Origin: Streptomyces wedmorensis
GTDB lineage: Bacteria > Actinomycetota > Actinomycetes > Streptomycetales > Streptomycetaceae
Length of the DNA: 64,000 nucleotides
Direction of reading: 5' to 3'
Assembly: GCF_000716445.1 (NCBI RefSeq)
Contig: NZ_JNWK01000008.1
Span: 62,001 to 126,000 of the forward strand
Made by a program: the position numbers and the translations under genes. Below the pieces are notes generated by a model. It searched no databases and was not told the DNA's origin. It saw only the letters and a list, made by a program, of their open reading frames with translations. Of the stretch, positions 53,823 through 61,863 are shown in pieces (within the stretch, counting starts at the first letter, position 1; every line of letters begins with the position of its first letter).

Positions 53823-55361
53823 TCAGCCGTCTCCGCAGACCCGCAGGCCCTTCGGGGTGGCACAGGGCAGGTGGCCGTGGGTGAGGATGACGTCCTGGCC
53901 GCTGCCCCGCCCCAGGTAGGTCAGGAAGCTGGCGGTCAGGGAGTCGGCCGGCGGCCGGCCCCAGGTGTAGGCGTACTCGATCTCCCGGTACGGGTACCCG
54001 GACGTGCCGATCTCGTCCACGACGGGCCTGCGCCCGTCGACGGCGACCTTGTGCAGGCCCTTCCGGCCGTCGCTCGCGCGGAGTTCGGCGTAGCCGATGG
54101 CCCCGGGGAGCCTGGCCACGGTGGCCAGGACCTGGGCGGTGGAGTCGAGTTCGCAGCGGATCACCTTCGCTTCGGGGTCGTCGCGCGTCACGCAGTCCTG
54201 GGAGGAGTTCGCCGGTTCGTTGCGGTTCAGGACCCGGCGCTGGAACACCTGCCGGGTGCCGGAGTCGGCGTCCCGGCTGACGAGCAGCACCGGACGGTCG
54301 AGGCCGGGGACGAGCTGGTTCCAGTTGGTGATCTCGCCCCGGTAGAGCTCCCGGATCTGATCCTGGGTGAGGTCGTCGACGGGTATCCCGTCGTTCAGGA
54401 CGAGGGTGAAGAGGGAGACGGCGATCATGCTCTCCCGCAGCTCCGGGTAGCCGCCCGGCTTGCGCCCGTCCGACAGGGCGACGACGGCCGGCGAGCCCTT
54501 CGCCTTCTTCGCCCCGGCCTCGGCCAGCTCCCGTATCCCGGAGGTCGAACCGTGCACGTCCACGATCACCGTCGAGCCCTCGCAGTCCCGCTCGTACTTC
54601 TCCGCGACCTCGCGGACGGCCGGCGCGAAGGCCGTCGACCCGGTGACGGTCAGGGTGCCCCGGGCGCAGCCGACCGGCGGCGGCGTCTGCTCCCGGACGA
54701 TGATCGCGGCGAGGGCGACCACGCAGGCGGTGAGGACGATGGTGACCGTGCGGGCCGTCGGGCTGAACCGGGCCGTCTTGTCGTCGGGGGTGGTGCTCCT
54801 GTTGCGCCGGATCGCCCCGCCGTGGAGGCTCCCGTCGACCTTGACGTCCCGGTCGGCGACGCCCCCGGAGAGCTGGACGAGCAGCTTGAAGTACTGCCCC
54901 CGTTCGAGCGCCACCTTGGGAACGAGGACCGCGCTGCCGTTCCGCCCCAGCTTGGGGGAACGCTCCAGGTCGTCCCGTACGGAGACCCAGCCGGCCGGGA
55001 CGGTGGCGACGACTCCCTGCACGGTCCGGTCGCCGAAGGTGATCCGCAGCCCGTGGGGGTCGGTGGAGGCACCGTAGTCGTCGGAGCTGATGTCGAGGTC
55101 CCGGTCGTTCTCTATGCGGAGGAGGACGAGGGTGGACCCGTTGGCGGGTGCGGCCATCCCCACGACCTCGCCCTCCCGGACGGTCATGACCTCGCTGTCC
55201 TGGTTCTCCTCCCGGTGGAGCGGGGTGTTGAGCTGGACGCGATAGCCGAGCCGCTTGCGCTGCGGCGAGAACCGGTCGAGCCAGACGACGCCGACCGAGA
55301 CCAGGACACCCAGGACCGCCGTCCCCAGGGCGATGACGTTCTCCGCGGTTATCCACTCCAT
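53823..55361 (-). CDS. Membrane-anchored PstS/PBP-like substrate-binding protein
   Basis: 512 aa. An N-terminal membrane helix (about 7-29) and a cytoplasmic or surface beta domain are followed by a second helix (about 205-225, VTIVLTACVVALAAIIVRE). A phosphate-binding-protein-like domain follows to the end: CARGTLTVTGSTAFAPAVREVAEKY, the VHGSTSGIRELAEAG loop, SRDADSGTRQVFQ, and GAIGYAELRASDG. It lacks ABC transporter partners, so it probably senses rather than imports. It lies just upstream of the Ser/Thr kinase on the same strand (111-bp gap). Confidence 0.82.
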   Translation of the reverse strand: MEWITAENVIALGTAVLGVLVSVGVVWLDRFSPQRKRLGYRVQLNTPLHREENQDSEVMTVREGEVVGMAAPANGSTLVLLRIENDRDLDISSDDYGASTDPHGLRITFGDRTVQGVVATVPAGWVSVRDDLERSPKLGRNGSAVLVPKVALERGQYFKLLVQLSGGVADRDVKVDGSLHGGAIRRNRSTTPDDKTARFSPTARTVTIVLTACVVALAAIIVREQTPPPVGCARGTLTVTGSTAFAPAVREVAEKYERDCEGSTVIVDVHGSTSGIRELAEAGAKKAKGSPAVVALSDGRKPGGYPELRESMIAVSLFTLVLNDGIPVDDLTQDQIRELYRGEITNWNQLVPGLDRPVLLVSRDADSGTRQVFQRRVLNRNEPANSSQDCVTRDDPEAKVIRCELDSTAQVLATVARLPGAIGYAELRASDGRKGLHKVAVDGRRPVVDEIGTSGYPYREIEYAYTWGRPPADSLTASFLTYLGRGSGQDVILTHGHLPCATPKGLRVCGDG

Positions 55362-55518
55362 GGCCGGGACGGTACGGACGCCTGTGCGAAGACGGGAGCG
55401 GTGTAGCGGGCCGACACATGGACTTCTCCGTTCCTTCAGGCGGACGGGCAGGGGTTGCCGGGGGTGGGGAGCGTGGGTGTAATGGCCACGAGGGGGCCTT
55501 CAGTCTGAGGAGTACCCC

Positions 55519-56460
55519 ATGCGTGTCGTCGAAGTGACCGCCTACGGCGGACCCGAGGTGCTCAGAATGGCCCGCCGGCCCGAACCGGAGGCCGGGGACG
55601 TCCCGGGCCGGGTACGGGTGCGCCTTAAGGCCGCCGGAGTGAACCAGGCGGATCTGCGGATCCGCGCCGGCCGGTACGCCGACGCCGTCGGCGCGCTCAA
55701 GCCCCCCTTCGTCCTGGGCACCGACTTCGCGGGCAAGCTGCTGGACCCCGTCCCCGGGATGGCTCCCGGGACCCGGGTCGCCGGCTTCGTGCCCTGGTAC
55801 GAGGAGCTCACCGGCGAAGGCACCTACGCCGAGGTCGTACGGGTCGCCCCGGAGTGGCTCGCCCCGATCCCGGACGACGTGGAGTTCACCGTCGCCGCGT
55901 CCCTCCCCCTCGCCGCGGCCACCGCCCAGCAGGGCCTCGACCGCCTCGACCTCCCGGCGGGGTCGACGCTGCTCGTGACCGGTGCCAGCGCGGTGGTGGG
56001 CCGTCTGGCGGTCCAGTTCGCCTCGGCCGCCGGAATGCGGGTGGTGGCCGTCGCCTACGAGGGCGACGAGAGCGAACTGAGAGTCCTCGGCGCGGACCAC
56101 GTCGTCACGCGCGGCGCACCCGAGGACGTGGTCGCGAAGGTGCTCGCCGGCGACCCGGACCGCGTGGACGCGGTCTTCGACGGGGCGCTCGTCGGCGACG
56201 CCCTCCTCCCTGCCCTCAAGGACGATGGAGTCTTCCTCGCCCTCGCCCCCGACCGCGTCCCCACCGCCGAACGGAACATCCGGGTCGAGACCGTCCGCGC
56301 CACACCGGACGCCGACCGCCTCCGCCAGAACCTCCAGAAGGTGGCCGACCGGGAGCTCATCACCCGAGTGGCCGACGTCATGCCCCTGGAGGAAGTCGCG
56401 GAGGCCCACCGCCGGGCAGAGGCCGGTCACCGTCCCGGCCGCATCATCCTGATGATCTGA
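55519..56460 (+). CDS. NADP-dependent oxidoreductase, quinone-oxidoreductase (MDR) type
   Basis: 313 aa zinc-independent medium-chain dehydrogenase/reductase. It has the GroES-like start (VEVTAYGGPEVLRMARRPEPEAG, KAAGVNQADLRIRAGRY), DFAGKLLDPVPGM, the Rossmann motif LLVTGASAVVGRLAVQFAS and the end segment HRRAEAGHRPGRIILMI. Structural zinc cysteines are absent. It would reduce quinones or enones with NADPH; the exact substrate is unknown. GAGGAG precedes ATG 55519. Confidence 0.9.
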   Translation: MRVVEVTAYGGPEVLRMARRPEPEAGDVPGRVRVRLKAAGVNQADLRIRAGRYADAVGALKPPFVLGTDFAGKLLDPVPGMAPGTRVAGFVPWYEELTGEGTYAEVVRVAPEWLAPIPDDVEFTVAASLPLAAATAQQGLDRLDLPAGSTLLVTGASAVVGRLAVQFASAAGMRVVAVAYEGDESELRVLGADHVVTRGAPEDVVAKVLAGDPDRVDAVFDGALVGDALLPALKDDGVFLALAPDRVPTAERNIRVETVRATPDADRLRQNLQKVADRELITRVADVMPLEEVAEAHRRAEAGHRPGRIILMI

Positions 56461-56630
56461 GCCGCCGCCCCGAGCCGCCCCCCGCGGGCCGGGAAGGGCG
56501 CGGCGCGGTGGCGGCGGGGCGCGGCGGGTCAGGCCGCACCCCGCCGCCCCGGCTGTCCCGCCCCCCGGCCGTCCCTGCTGTCCCGGCTGTCCCGGCCGTG
56601 CCGCCCGCGCCCGTAGCCGCCCGGTCAGGC

Positions 56631-56690
56631 CGCCCCGCACCCTGCCGCCCCGGCCGCGTCCGCCCCGCACCCTGCCGCCCCGGCCGCGTC
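56631..56690. repeat. Perfect tandem 30-bp duplication in a Pro-codon-like GC stretch
   Basis: The unit CGCCCCGCACCCTGCC... is present twice at 56631-56660 and 56661-56690, identical. It follows shorter repeats of GCTGTCCCGG/CTGTCCCGGC (56550-56600). The whole 269-bp gap (56461-56729) is low complexity and contains no gene I can support. Confidence 0.8.
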
Positions 56691-56729
56691 CGCCACCATC
56701 CCCGGTCAGGCCGCGCCCCGCCCGGCGGG

Positions 56730-57599
56730 TCACGCCCCCGCCAGGCCCTCCGTGTCCGCCCACGTCGTGAGCGCGGTGGCTATGGCCTGAGGCTGGTCCT
56801 CCGGGGCCTGGTGGCCCGCGGGGCCGCAGGCGGTCGTGGTGAGGGCGGATATGTGGGCGGCGCACCAGGCCGCCGTAGGCGGATCGATCATCAGGGTCGG
56901 CGAGTCGGAGAAGGTCAGCAGCAGCTTCGGGACCTCCGGGGAGGCCGCCAGCCAGGCCCCGTACGCCTCGACACGGGCCACGACCTCCGCCGGATCCCCG
57001 TCCAGCGGCATCGCGCGCGCCCACTCCAGCATCGGCCGGCGGGACTCCGGCGTCGGGTAGGGCGCCCGGTAGACGTCGTGGTCGGCCTTGCCGAGCCCCG
57101 TCGCGACGGTGTGGGCGAAGGAGTCCTCGACGAAGGTGTTCTCCTCCAGGACCATCCGCTCGCCGACCCCCGGCGTACGGAAGGCCTCCCACCGCTCCCG
57201 TGCCTTCTCCGGGAACTCCTCCCAGCCCATCGGGCGCACGATCGTCTCCATGAACGCCGTCCCGCGCACCCGCTCGGGGTGCCGGGCGGCCCAGTCGAAG
57301 GCGAGCGAGCCGCCCCAGTCGATCCCGACGAACACCACCTCGTCGAGCTCCATCGCCTCGATCCAGGCCTCCAGATACCGCGCCTGGTCCGCGTAGTCGT
57401 AGGCGATGTCCGGTTTCCCCGAGCGGCCCATCCCGATGAGGTCCGGCGCGAGCAGGCGCCGCCCGCCGCCGACGGCCGGCAGGACGTGGCGCCAGAGGTG
57501 GGACGAGGTCGGGTTGCCGTGCAGGAAGACGAAGGGAGTGCCGGTCCCTTCGTGGGACTCGTAGAACATCGTCGAGTCGAGGACATCGATCACGGGCAT
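56730..57599 (-). CDS. Haloalkane-dehalogenase-like alpha/beta hydrolase
   Basis: 289 aa from ATG 57599 (AGGGGA nine bases upstream; GTG 57608 has no spacing for it). The halide-stabilising Asn lies in FLHGNPTSSHLWR, the nucleophile Asp in VVFVGIDWGGSLAFDWA with the adjacent Trp, and the His in GPAGHQAPED. The Asp nucleophile rather than Ser separates it from esterases and fits haloalkane dehalogenase or epoxide hydrolase; the substrate is open. It is divergent from a MarR regulator and shares a three-repeat operator with it. Confidence 0.88.
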   Translation of the reverse strand: MPVIDVLDSTMFYESHEGTGTPFVFLHGNPTSSHLWRHVLPAVGGGRRLLAPDLIGMGRSGKPDIAYDYADQARYLEAWIEAMELDEVVFVGIDWGGSLAFDWAARHPERVRGTAFMETIVRPMGWEEFPEKARERWEAFRTPGVGERMVLEENTFVEDSFAHTVATGLGKADHDVYRAPYPTPESRRPMLEWARAMPLDGDPAEVVARVEAYGAWLAASPEVPKLLLTFSDSPTLMIDPPTAAWCAAHISALTTTACGPAGHQAPEDQPQAIATALTTWADTEGLAGA

Positions 57600-57616
57600 G
57601 GCGTTCACTCCCCTAA

Positions 57617-57674
57617 CGTTCGGTTCACTAACGTTCGTGACACTAATGAAGTTATACCGTTCGGGACACTAACG
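57617..57674. promoter_or_regulatory. Three copies of CGTTCGNNNCACTAACG operator between hydrolase and MarR
   Basis: Seventeen-bp copies lie at 57617-57633, 57632-57648 (CGTTCGTGACACTAATG) and 57658-57674, separated start to start by 15 and 26 bp. Each contains CGTT...AACG-type dyad symmetry. Together they cover the divergent promoters, so the adjacent MarR is the likely binding protein. Confidence 0.82.
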
Positions 57675-57694
57675 CAACGGGTAATCTGCGCGAC

Positions 57695-58144
57695 ATGACC
57701 GAGCACTCGCCGGAGGCCGGGGAGACCCCGGAGCGCCTCCGCTCCCTCCCCAGCCGCCTCCTCGCCCTCACCGCCGCCCAGGCCGACCGCCTCGTCAGCG
57801 CGGGCCTCGCCGCCGAGGACGCCCGCAAGTGGCACTACGCGGCCCTGGTCTCGCTCGACGAGAGCGGCCCCGCCAGCCAGGCCGACCTCAGTCGCCGTAC
57901 GGGCATCTACCGCAGCGACCTCGTCTCCGTCATCAACGAACTCGCCGACCAGGGCCACGTCGAGCGCACCCCTGACCCCACCGACCGCCGGCGCAACGTC
58001 ATCACCCTCACCGCGCGCGGCCGCAAGCACCTCGAACGTCTCGACAAGGTCCTCGCCGAAGCCCAGGAAGAACTCATGGGCCCGCTCACCGTCGCCGAAC
58101 GGGCCCTGCTCTCCAGCCTGTTGGAGCGCCTGCTCGATCGCTGA
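57695..58144 (+). CDS. MarR-family regulator of the divergent dehalogenase-like gene
   Basis: 149 aa. It has the MarR winged helix (QADLSRRTGIYRSDLVSVINELADQG, VERTPDPTDRRRNVITLT) flanked by dimer helices (SRLLALTAAQADRL and the C-terminal ELMGPLTVAERALLSSLLERLL). ATG 57695 lies 21 bp after the operator array. It probably represses itself and the hydrolase until a small ligand is present. Confidence 0.9.
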   Translation: MTEHSPEAGETPERLRSLPSRLLALTAAQADRLVSAGLAAEDARKWHYAALVSLDESGPASQADLSRRTGIYRSDLVSVINELADQGHVERTPDPTDRRRNVITLTARGRKHLERLDKVLAEAQEELMGPLTVAERALLSSLLERLLDR

Positions 58145-58196
58145 GCCGATTCGCGAGGATTTCCGGGGCAACCGGAACCCCAACTGTCACAACTTC

Positions 58197-58224
58197 TGGT
58201 CTAGACCTTGACAGGTCCAGACCA
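58197..58224 (+). promoter_or_regulatory. DasR-type dre sites in the chitinase promoter
   Basis: TGGTCTAGACC (58197-58207) is a DasR-responsive element of the Streptomyces type, and a second copy AGGTCCAGACCA lies at 58213-58224. The -35-like TTGACA (58208-58213) is between them. These paired repeats are the classical chitinase-promoter elements through which GlcNAc-responsive DasR controls chitinases. Confidence 0.85.
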
Positions 58225-58311
58225 ATAGCGCTTCGCTGTGCTCTCCCACCCGGAATCCGCGACCGGAATCCGCGCGGAATCCGCCCGGACCCCACCCGGA
58301 AGGAAGCACGC

Positions 58312-59235
58312 ATGCTGCGCAAGTTGGTCACCGCGATCGCCGCGCTCTGTACGGCCGTCGGACTCGCCGTCCTCCTCCTCCCCGCCGCCTCCGCAGGCGC
58401 GGCCGCCGCCTGCGCGGCCGCCTGGAACTCCTCCAGCGTCTACACGGGCGGGATGACGGTCTCGCACAACGGCCACAACTGGTCGGCCAAGTGGTGGACC
58501 CAGAACGAGACTCCCGGCACCACCGGCGAGTGGGGCGTCTGGGCCGACCAGGGCGTCTGCGGCGGCGGTGGCACCACCCCGCCCACCACCCCGCCCACGA
58601 CCCCGCCGCCGAGCTCCGGATTCGTCGTCTCCGAGGCCCAGTTCAACCAGATGTTCCCGAACCGGAACCCCTTCTACACGTACAAGGGCCTCACCGACGC
58701 CCTCAAGTCGTACCCCGGCTTCGCCAACACCGGCAGCGACACGGTGAAGAAGCAGGAGGCCGCGGCCTTCCTCGCGAACGTCTCCCACGAGACGGGCGGC
58801 CTCGTCCACATCGTCGAGCAGAACACGGCCAACTACCCGCACTACTGCGACCCCGGCCAGCCCTACGGCTGCCCCGCCGGCCAGGCCGCCTACTACGGCC
58901 GCGGCCCCATCCAGCTCTCCTGGAACTTCAACTACAAGGCCGCCGGCGACGCCCTCGGCATCGACCTCCTCAACAACCCCTGGCGCGTCGAGCAGGACCC
59001 GGCCGTCGCCATGCAGACCGGCCTCTGGTACTGGAACACCCAGAACGGCCCCGGCACCATGACCGCCCACAACGCCATGGTCAACGGCGCCGGCTTCGGC
59101 CAGACCATCTGGGCGATCAACGGCAGCCTCGAGTGCAACGGCGGCAACCCGGCCCAGGTCCAGAGCCGGGTCACCAAGTACCAGCAGTTCACCCAGATCC
59201 TGGGCGTCCCCGCCGGCGCGAACCTCTCCTGCTAG
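58312..59235 (+). CDS. Secreted family 19 chitinase with carbohydrate-binding module
   Basis: 307 aa. A Sec signal peptide (MLRKLVTAIAALCTAVGLAV...SAGA) leads to a CBM5/12 domain (AWNSSSVYTGGMTVSHNGHNWSAKWWT, WGVWADQGVC). A Thr-Pro linker (TTPPTTPPTTPPP) and the GH19 catalytic domain follow, with SHETGG (first catalytic Glu), the YYGRGPIQLSWNFNY substrate region, and GFGQTIWAINGSLEC. It inverts beta-1,4 GlcNAc bonds in chitin. ATG 58312 follows GGAAGGAAG. Control by DasR is indicated by the dre pair upstream. Confidence 0.95.
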   Translation: MLRKLVTAIAALCTAVGLAVLLLPAASAGAAAACAAAWNSSSVYTGGMTVSHNGHNWSAKWWTQNETPGTTGEWGVWADQGVCGGGGTTPPTTPPTTPPPSSGFVVSEAQFNQMFPNRNPFYTYKGLTDALKSYPGFANTGSDTVKKQEAAAFLANVSHETGGLVHIVEQNTANYPHYCDPGQPYGCPAGQAAYYGRGPIQLSWNFNYKAAGDALGIDLLNNPWRVEQDPAVAMQTGLWYWNTQNGPGTMTAHNAMVNGAGFGQTIWAINGSLECNGGNPAQVQSRVTKYQQFTQILGVPAGANLSC

Positions 59236-59238
59236 CGA

Positions 59239-59388
59239 TCAGCCCTGCCACACCGGGAAAGCGCTCCACGAGGACGGCTCCACGGCGAACGTGGGGCCGT
59301 CCTGCACCTTCGAGTCCCGGAAATGGGCGGCGTCGGCGCAGGAAGCGACCTCTACGCAGTTGCCGCCGCTGTCATCGCTGTGCGAGGA
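59239..59388 (-). pseudogene. DUF397 remnant without a start
   Basis: Minus-strand codons from about 59388 encode SHSDDSGGNCVEVA..DAAHFRDSKVQDGPTF..WSAFPVWQG and end at TGA (reverse of 59239-59241). This is the DUF397 core lacking its N-terminal part. No start codon with a ribosome site lies in frame before it. DUF397 genes are normally the second gene after an XRE/DUF5753 regulator. The remnant overlaps the truncated end of such a regulator, as a deletion across the gene boundary would create. Confidence 0.78.
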
Positions 59389-59788
59389 CCGACTCGTCCA
59401 GGACCAGTTCGATCCGGCACGGAGGCCGACGGTCGAAGAGGGCCTTGCGCGCCACCCGCATCTCCACCAGCTCCTCGACCCGCTCCGCCGTCGGCTCCGG
59501 GTAGCCTCCCGCGATCAACGCGCGCGCGTACTCCTCCGTCTGGAAGAGGCCGTGCACCACGTGGTTCGCGTACAGGCTGAGGACCAGCGCCTGTTCGAGC
59601 TTCACCAGCATCTCGTCGCTCACCGGTTGTGCGAGCGTCTCCAAGGCGCTGACCGCCGCGCCGGTGTACCCCATCTGCGCCCCAAGCTGCTCCTGAGTGA
59701 GCCCCTTTCGCTGTCGCATTTTCTTCGCCATGCCTGCCACGGTCCGTGCCGCCGGACCCGCTGCTTCCTTGTTCTCCGCTCGCTCCAT
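59372..59788 (-). pseudogene. Truncated XRE/DUF5753 regulator (deletion derivative)
   Basis: 138 aa from ATG 59788. An XRE helix-turn-helix (KKMRQRKGLTQEQLGAQMG, YTGAAVSALETLAQPVS) is present. The next part, normally about 35-45 residues (acidic helix and Tyr/Phe-rich stretch), is missing: LVKLEQAL runs directly into LSLYANHVVHGLFQTEEYA. DUF5753 then stops after RIELVLDESVL, where homologues continue for more than 100 residues. At least two deletions are inferred. Normal proteins are about 270-290 aa and act with DUF397 in a two-gene unit. Confidence 0.75.
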
Positions 59789-59972
59789 TCCCGCTCCCCA
59801 TTCGGACTCAACCGATCTCAACCGGTCGCAACTGCTCCCCGCCGAATTCGACTGCGTACGGGGTGTGTTGGTGCAGGTCAAGGGGGTGTCGACGCGCCCG
59901 CCGCAGTCGTGGAAAGCGCTGGCGTCGGCGCGGGAGCATGTCCTCGTGAATGAAGAGAATCGGGAAGTAGAC

Positions 59973-60359
59973 GTGGATTGGATTCCTGTTTCCGGATTCC
60001 AACTCCGCAAGGCGGGGGTGCAATTCGACGCGGTGCGGGTCGACGGTGACGAGGGGCGCCGGGCGGCCGACTGGATGGAGGTGCTGACGGGTGGGGACCC
60101 GGGGCCGGTGGTGATGGAGGCGAACGGGCGGCGGGGGGTGTATTTCCTGGTGCCGCCGGGGTCGACGGCGTACAGGTCGTGGCCGCGCGGGGTGACGCGG
60201 TTCAGCGCCGGGCCGGCGCACGTGAGCTATGTGCCCGTGCCGGCACTGACGGGGAGGACCTGGCCGCTGTCCTGGCGCTGTCCGCCGTCGGGGCCCGACA
60301 GGTTCGTGCATCCGCTGCTGCTGCGGAGCGCCGTGACGGAGCTGTTCAGTACCGCTTGA
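59973..60359 (+). CDS. Hypothetical protein divergent from the XRE remnant
   Basis: 128 aa if started at GTG 59973 (GGGAAG five to six bases upstream); GTG 59946 is an alternative. The pattern VDWIPVSGFQLRKAGVQFDAVRV, GGDPGPVVMEANGRRGVYFLVPPGS and VSYVPVPALTG is a compact alpha/beta fold common next to XRE/DUF397 genes in Streptomyces. I do not know a function; a primase-polymerase-like N-terminal fold is possible but unproven. Its last 14 bases overlap the convergent DUF3592 gene. Confidence 0.7.
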   Translation: MDWIPVSGFQLRKAGVQFDAVRVDGDEGRRAADWMEVLTGGDPGPVVMEANGRRGVYFLVPPGSTAYRSWPRGVTRFSAGPAHVSYVPVPALTGRTWPLSWRCPPSGPDRFVHPLLLRSAVTELFSTA

Positions 60360-61254
60360 CCACCCAGAGGAGGGCGAGGGGCGGGGCGAGGGTGGCGAGG
60401 AGGGCGGGCAGCTGGTCGTAGCCCGCCACCTCGAATCCCAGGGCCTTGGGCAGGAGCAGGACGAGGCCGGTCAGCAGGATGCCGAGGGCGGGCAGGTGGG
60501 TGCCGGGGTCGAAGCGGCGCAGCCGGTGGATGTCGTCCGCGTCCGAGAGGCTCTTGATGGTGCCGCCCGCGACCAGGAGCAGGGGCCAGATCCAGATGCC
60601 GAGGAAGAAGAGGAAGAACCACCGCGGTTCCTTGCGGTCGCCGTTCTCGACGACGGGCGTGGCGGGGTCGCGGGGCGCGAAGTAGACGTTCACCTTCCAG
60701 CCGGGGCGGGGGGACTTGTGGCGGGTGTACATGCCGCGGACGGTGACCTCGCGGGGGCCGGCCTCGTACGGGATCCGGAGGGTGAGGTCGGTGAGGTAGT
60801 ACGGGTCGCGGTCCTCGTCGCCCTCGTGGAACTCGGGTTCGCCCGCGAGGCGGACGACGGAGACCTCGTACTCGTCGTATCCGGCGCGCTCCAGGCGCTC
60901 GGTCTCGCGGCCGTAGTCGGCGCTGACGTCGAAGGCCGTCAGGAAGGCGGCGAAGGCGGCGACGGGGACGCCGAAGGCGATCAGGTACGGCAGGACCCGG
61001 TTCGGCCGCCGGGTCTCGCGGTACGCCTTGGCCAGCGGGTCGCGCGCGCGTGCGTCGGCCCGGTAGGAGGCGACGACCCAGCCGGCCGCGAAGAGGACGG
61101 CGAGGCCGGCGAGGGCCAGTTCGGGTATGAGCGGCGGGTAGGGGTTGACCGCTCCGACGGAGGCGGCCACGGCGGCCGTCGCGCTCAGGACCATGCCCCA
61201 GCCGGTGATCGTCGTGGCGGCGCTCCGCCCTGGCGTGCTCATGGCGGGCAGCAT
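60346..61254 (-). CDS. DUF3592-type membrane protein
   Basis: 302 aa. Membrane helices lie at about 18-38 and 43-63, at about 88-108 (VLPYLIAFGVPVAAFAAFL), and two or more near the C-terminus (FFLFFLGIWIWPLLLVAGG, LPALGILLTGLVLLLPKALG). The extracytoplasmic beta domain (ERAGYDEYEVSVVRLAGEPEF, TLRIPYEAGPREVTVRGMYT, GWKVNVYFAPRDPATPV) matches DUF3592. ATG 61254 or 61242 could start it. It ends in the same 14 bp as the convergent gene. Function unknown. Confidence 0.78.
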   Translation of the reverse strand: MLPAMSTPGRSAATTITGWGMVLSATAAVAASVGAVNPYPPLIPELALAGLAVLFAAGWVVASYRADARARDPLAKAYRETRRPNRVLPYLIAFGVPVAAFAAFLTAFDVSADYGRETERLERAGYDEYEVSVVRLAGEPEFHEGDEDRDPYYLTDLTLRIPYEAGPREVTVRGMYTRHKSPRPGWKVNVYFAPRDPATPVVENGDRKEPRWFFLFFLGIWIWPLLLVAGGTIKSLSDADDIHRLRRFDPGTHLPALGILLTGLVLLLPKALGFEVAGYDQLPALLATLAPPLALLWVVKRY

Positions 61255-61275
61255 AGGCCGCGTGCGGGCCGCGCC

Positions 61276-61398
61276 TCACGCCTCCGGCGTAAGGAACTCC
61301 GCGCCGCACGTCTCCGGTGCCCGGCCCCCGCCCCCTCACGCCTTGTGCGTACAGGCTCCGTGCCTCACGCTCACGCCTCCGGCGTACGGAACTCCGCG
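61276..61398. repeat. Duplication of the MarR gene end including its stop codon
   Basis: TCACGCCTCCGGCGTA plus 12 more bases at 61371-61398 (the end of the MarR gene on the minus strand) recurs at 61276-61303 with one mismatch in 28 bp. A weaker third copy starts at about 61334 (CCTCACGCCTTGTGCGTAC). Confidence 0.8.
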
Positions 61399-61856
61399 TT
61401 GACGGTCTCCAGGGCCTCGGAGAGCCGTTCCAGGACCCGTACCGTCTCGCCGAAGGCCTCCTGGCCGCCCAACTCCCGCAGGAGCAGGGCGGCGAGTTCC
61501 GCGTGGCCCGGGTCGATGCGGCGGACCGCCGCCCGGCCGGCCTCCGTGGGGGCGAGGAGCTTGGCCCTGCGGTGGGCGGGGTTCGGCTCGTAGGCGGCGA
61601 GGCCCTCCCGTACGAGCAGGTCCGCGATCCGCTGGACGCTCTGGCGCGTGATGCCCATGACGCGGGCGATCCCGGAGACGGGGAGCGGCTGGGGGAGTAC
61701 GGCTCCGAGGACCTGCCACCAGGCGGCGGTGAGGCCCGCCGGTTCGGCCAGCTTCTCGGACACGGCGAGGAACTGGCCGTTGAGCCGGAAGACGCCCAGG
61801 GCCGTACGGGAGAGGGCGTCCTGCCGCTGCCTGCGGTCCAGGGGTTCGCTGCTCAT
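61371..61856 (-). CDS. MarR-family regulator (DJ-1 operon)
   Basis: 161 aa. The MarR winged helix is PLPVSGIARVMGITRQSVQRI, ADLLVREGLAAYEPNPAHRRAKL, with long flanking helices (TAAWWQVLGAVLPQ and LLRELGGQEAFGETVRVLERL). ATG 61856 is 8 bp after the DJ-1 gene stop, so the two form an operon. The palindromic operator at 62469-62503 in front of the DJ-1 gene is the likely site of autoregulation. Confidence 0.88.
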   Translation of the reverse strand: MSSEPLDRRQRQDALSRTALGVFRLNGQFLAVSEKLAEPAGLTAAWWQVLGAVLPQPLPVSGIARVMGITRQSVQRIADLLVREGLAAYEPNPAHRRAKLLAPTEAGRAAVRRIDPGHAELAALLLRELGGQEAFGETVRVLERLSEALETVNAEFRTPEA

Positions 61857-61863
61857 GCGCGCC

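Noticed and set aside
56461..56729. Possible proline-rich gene in the low-complexity gap.
   Set aside because: No start with ribosome site and no codon-position signal; composition is explained by tandem duplication.
51751..57192. A very long minus-strand open frame (about 1800 codons).
   Set aside because: It runs antisense or out of frame through several well-supported genes; GC-rich codon bias leaves stop-free shadow frames. Same for the long minus-strand frame at 30903-34493.
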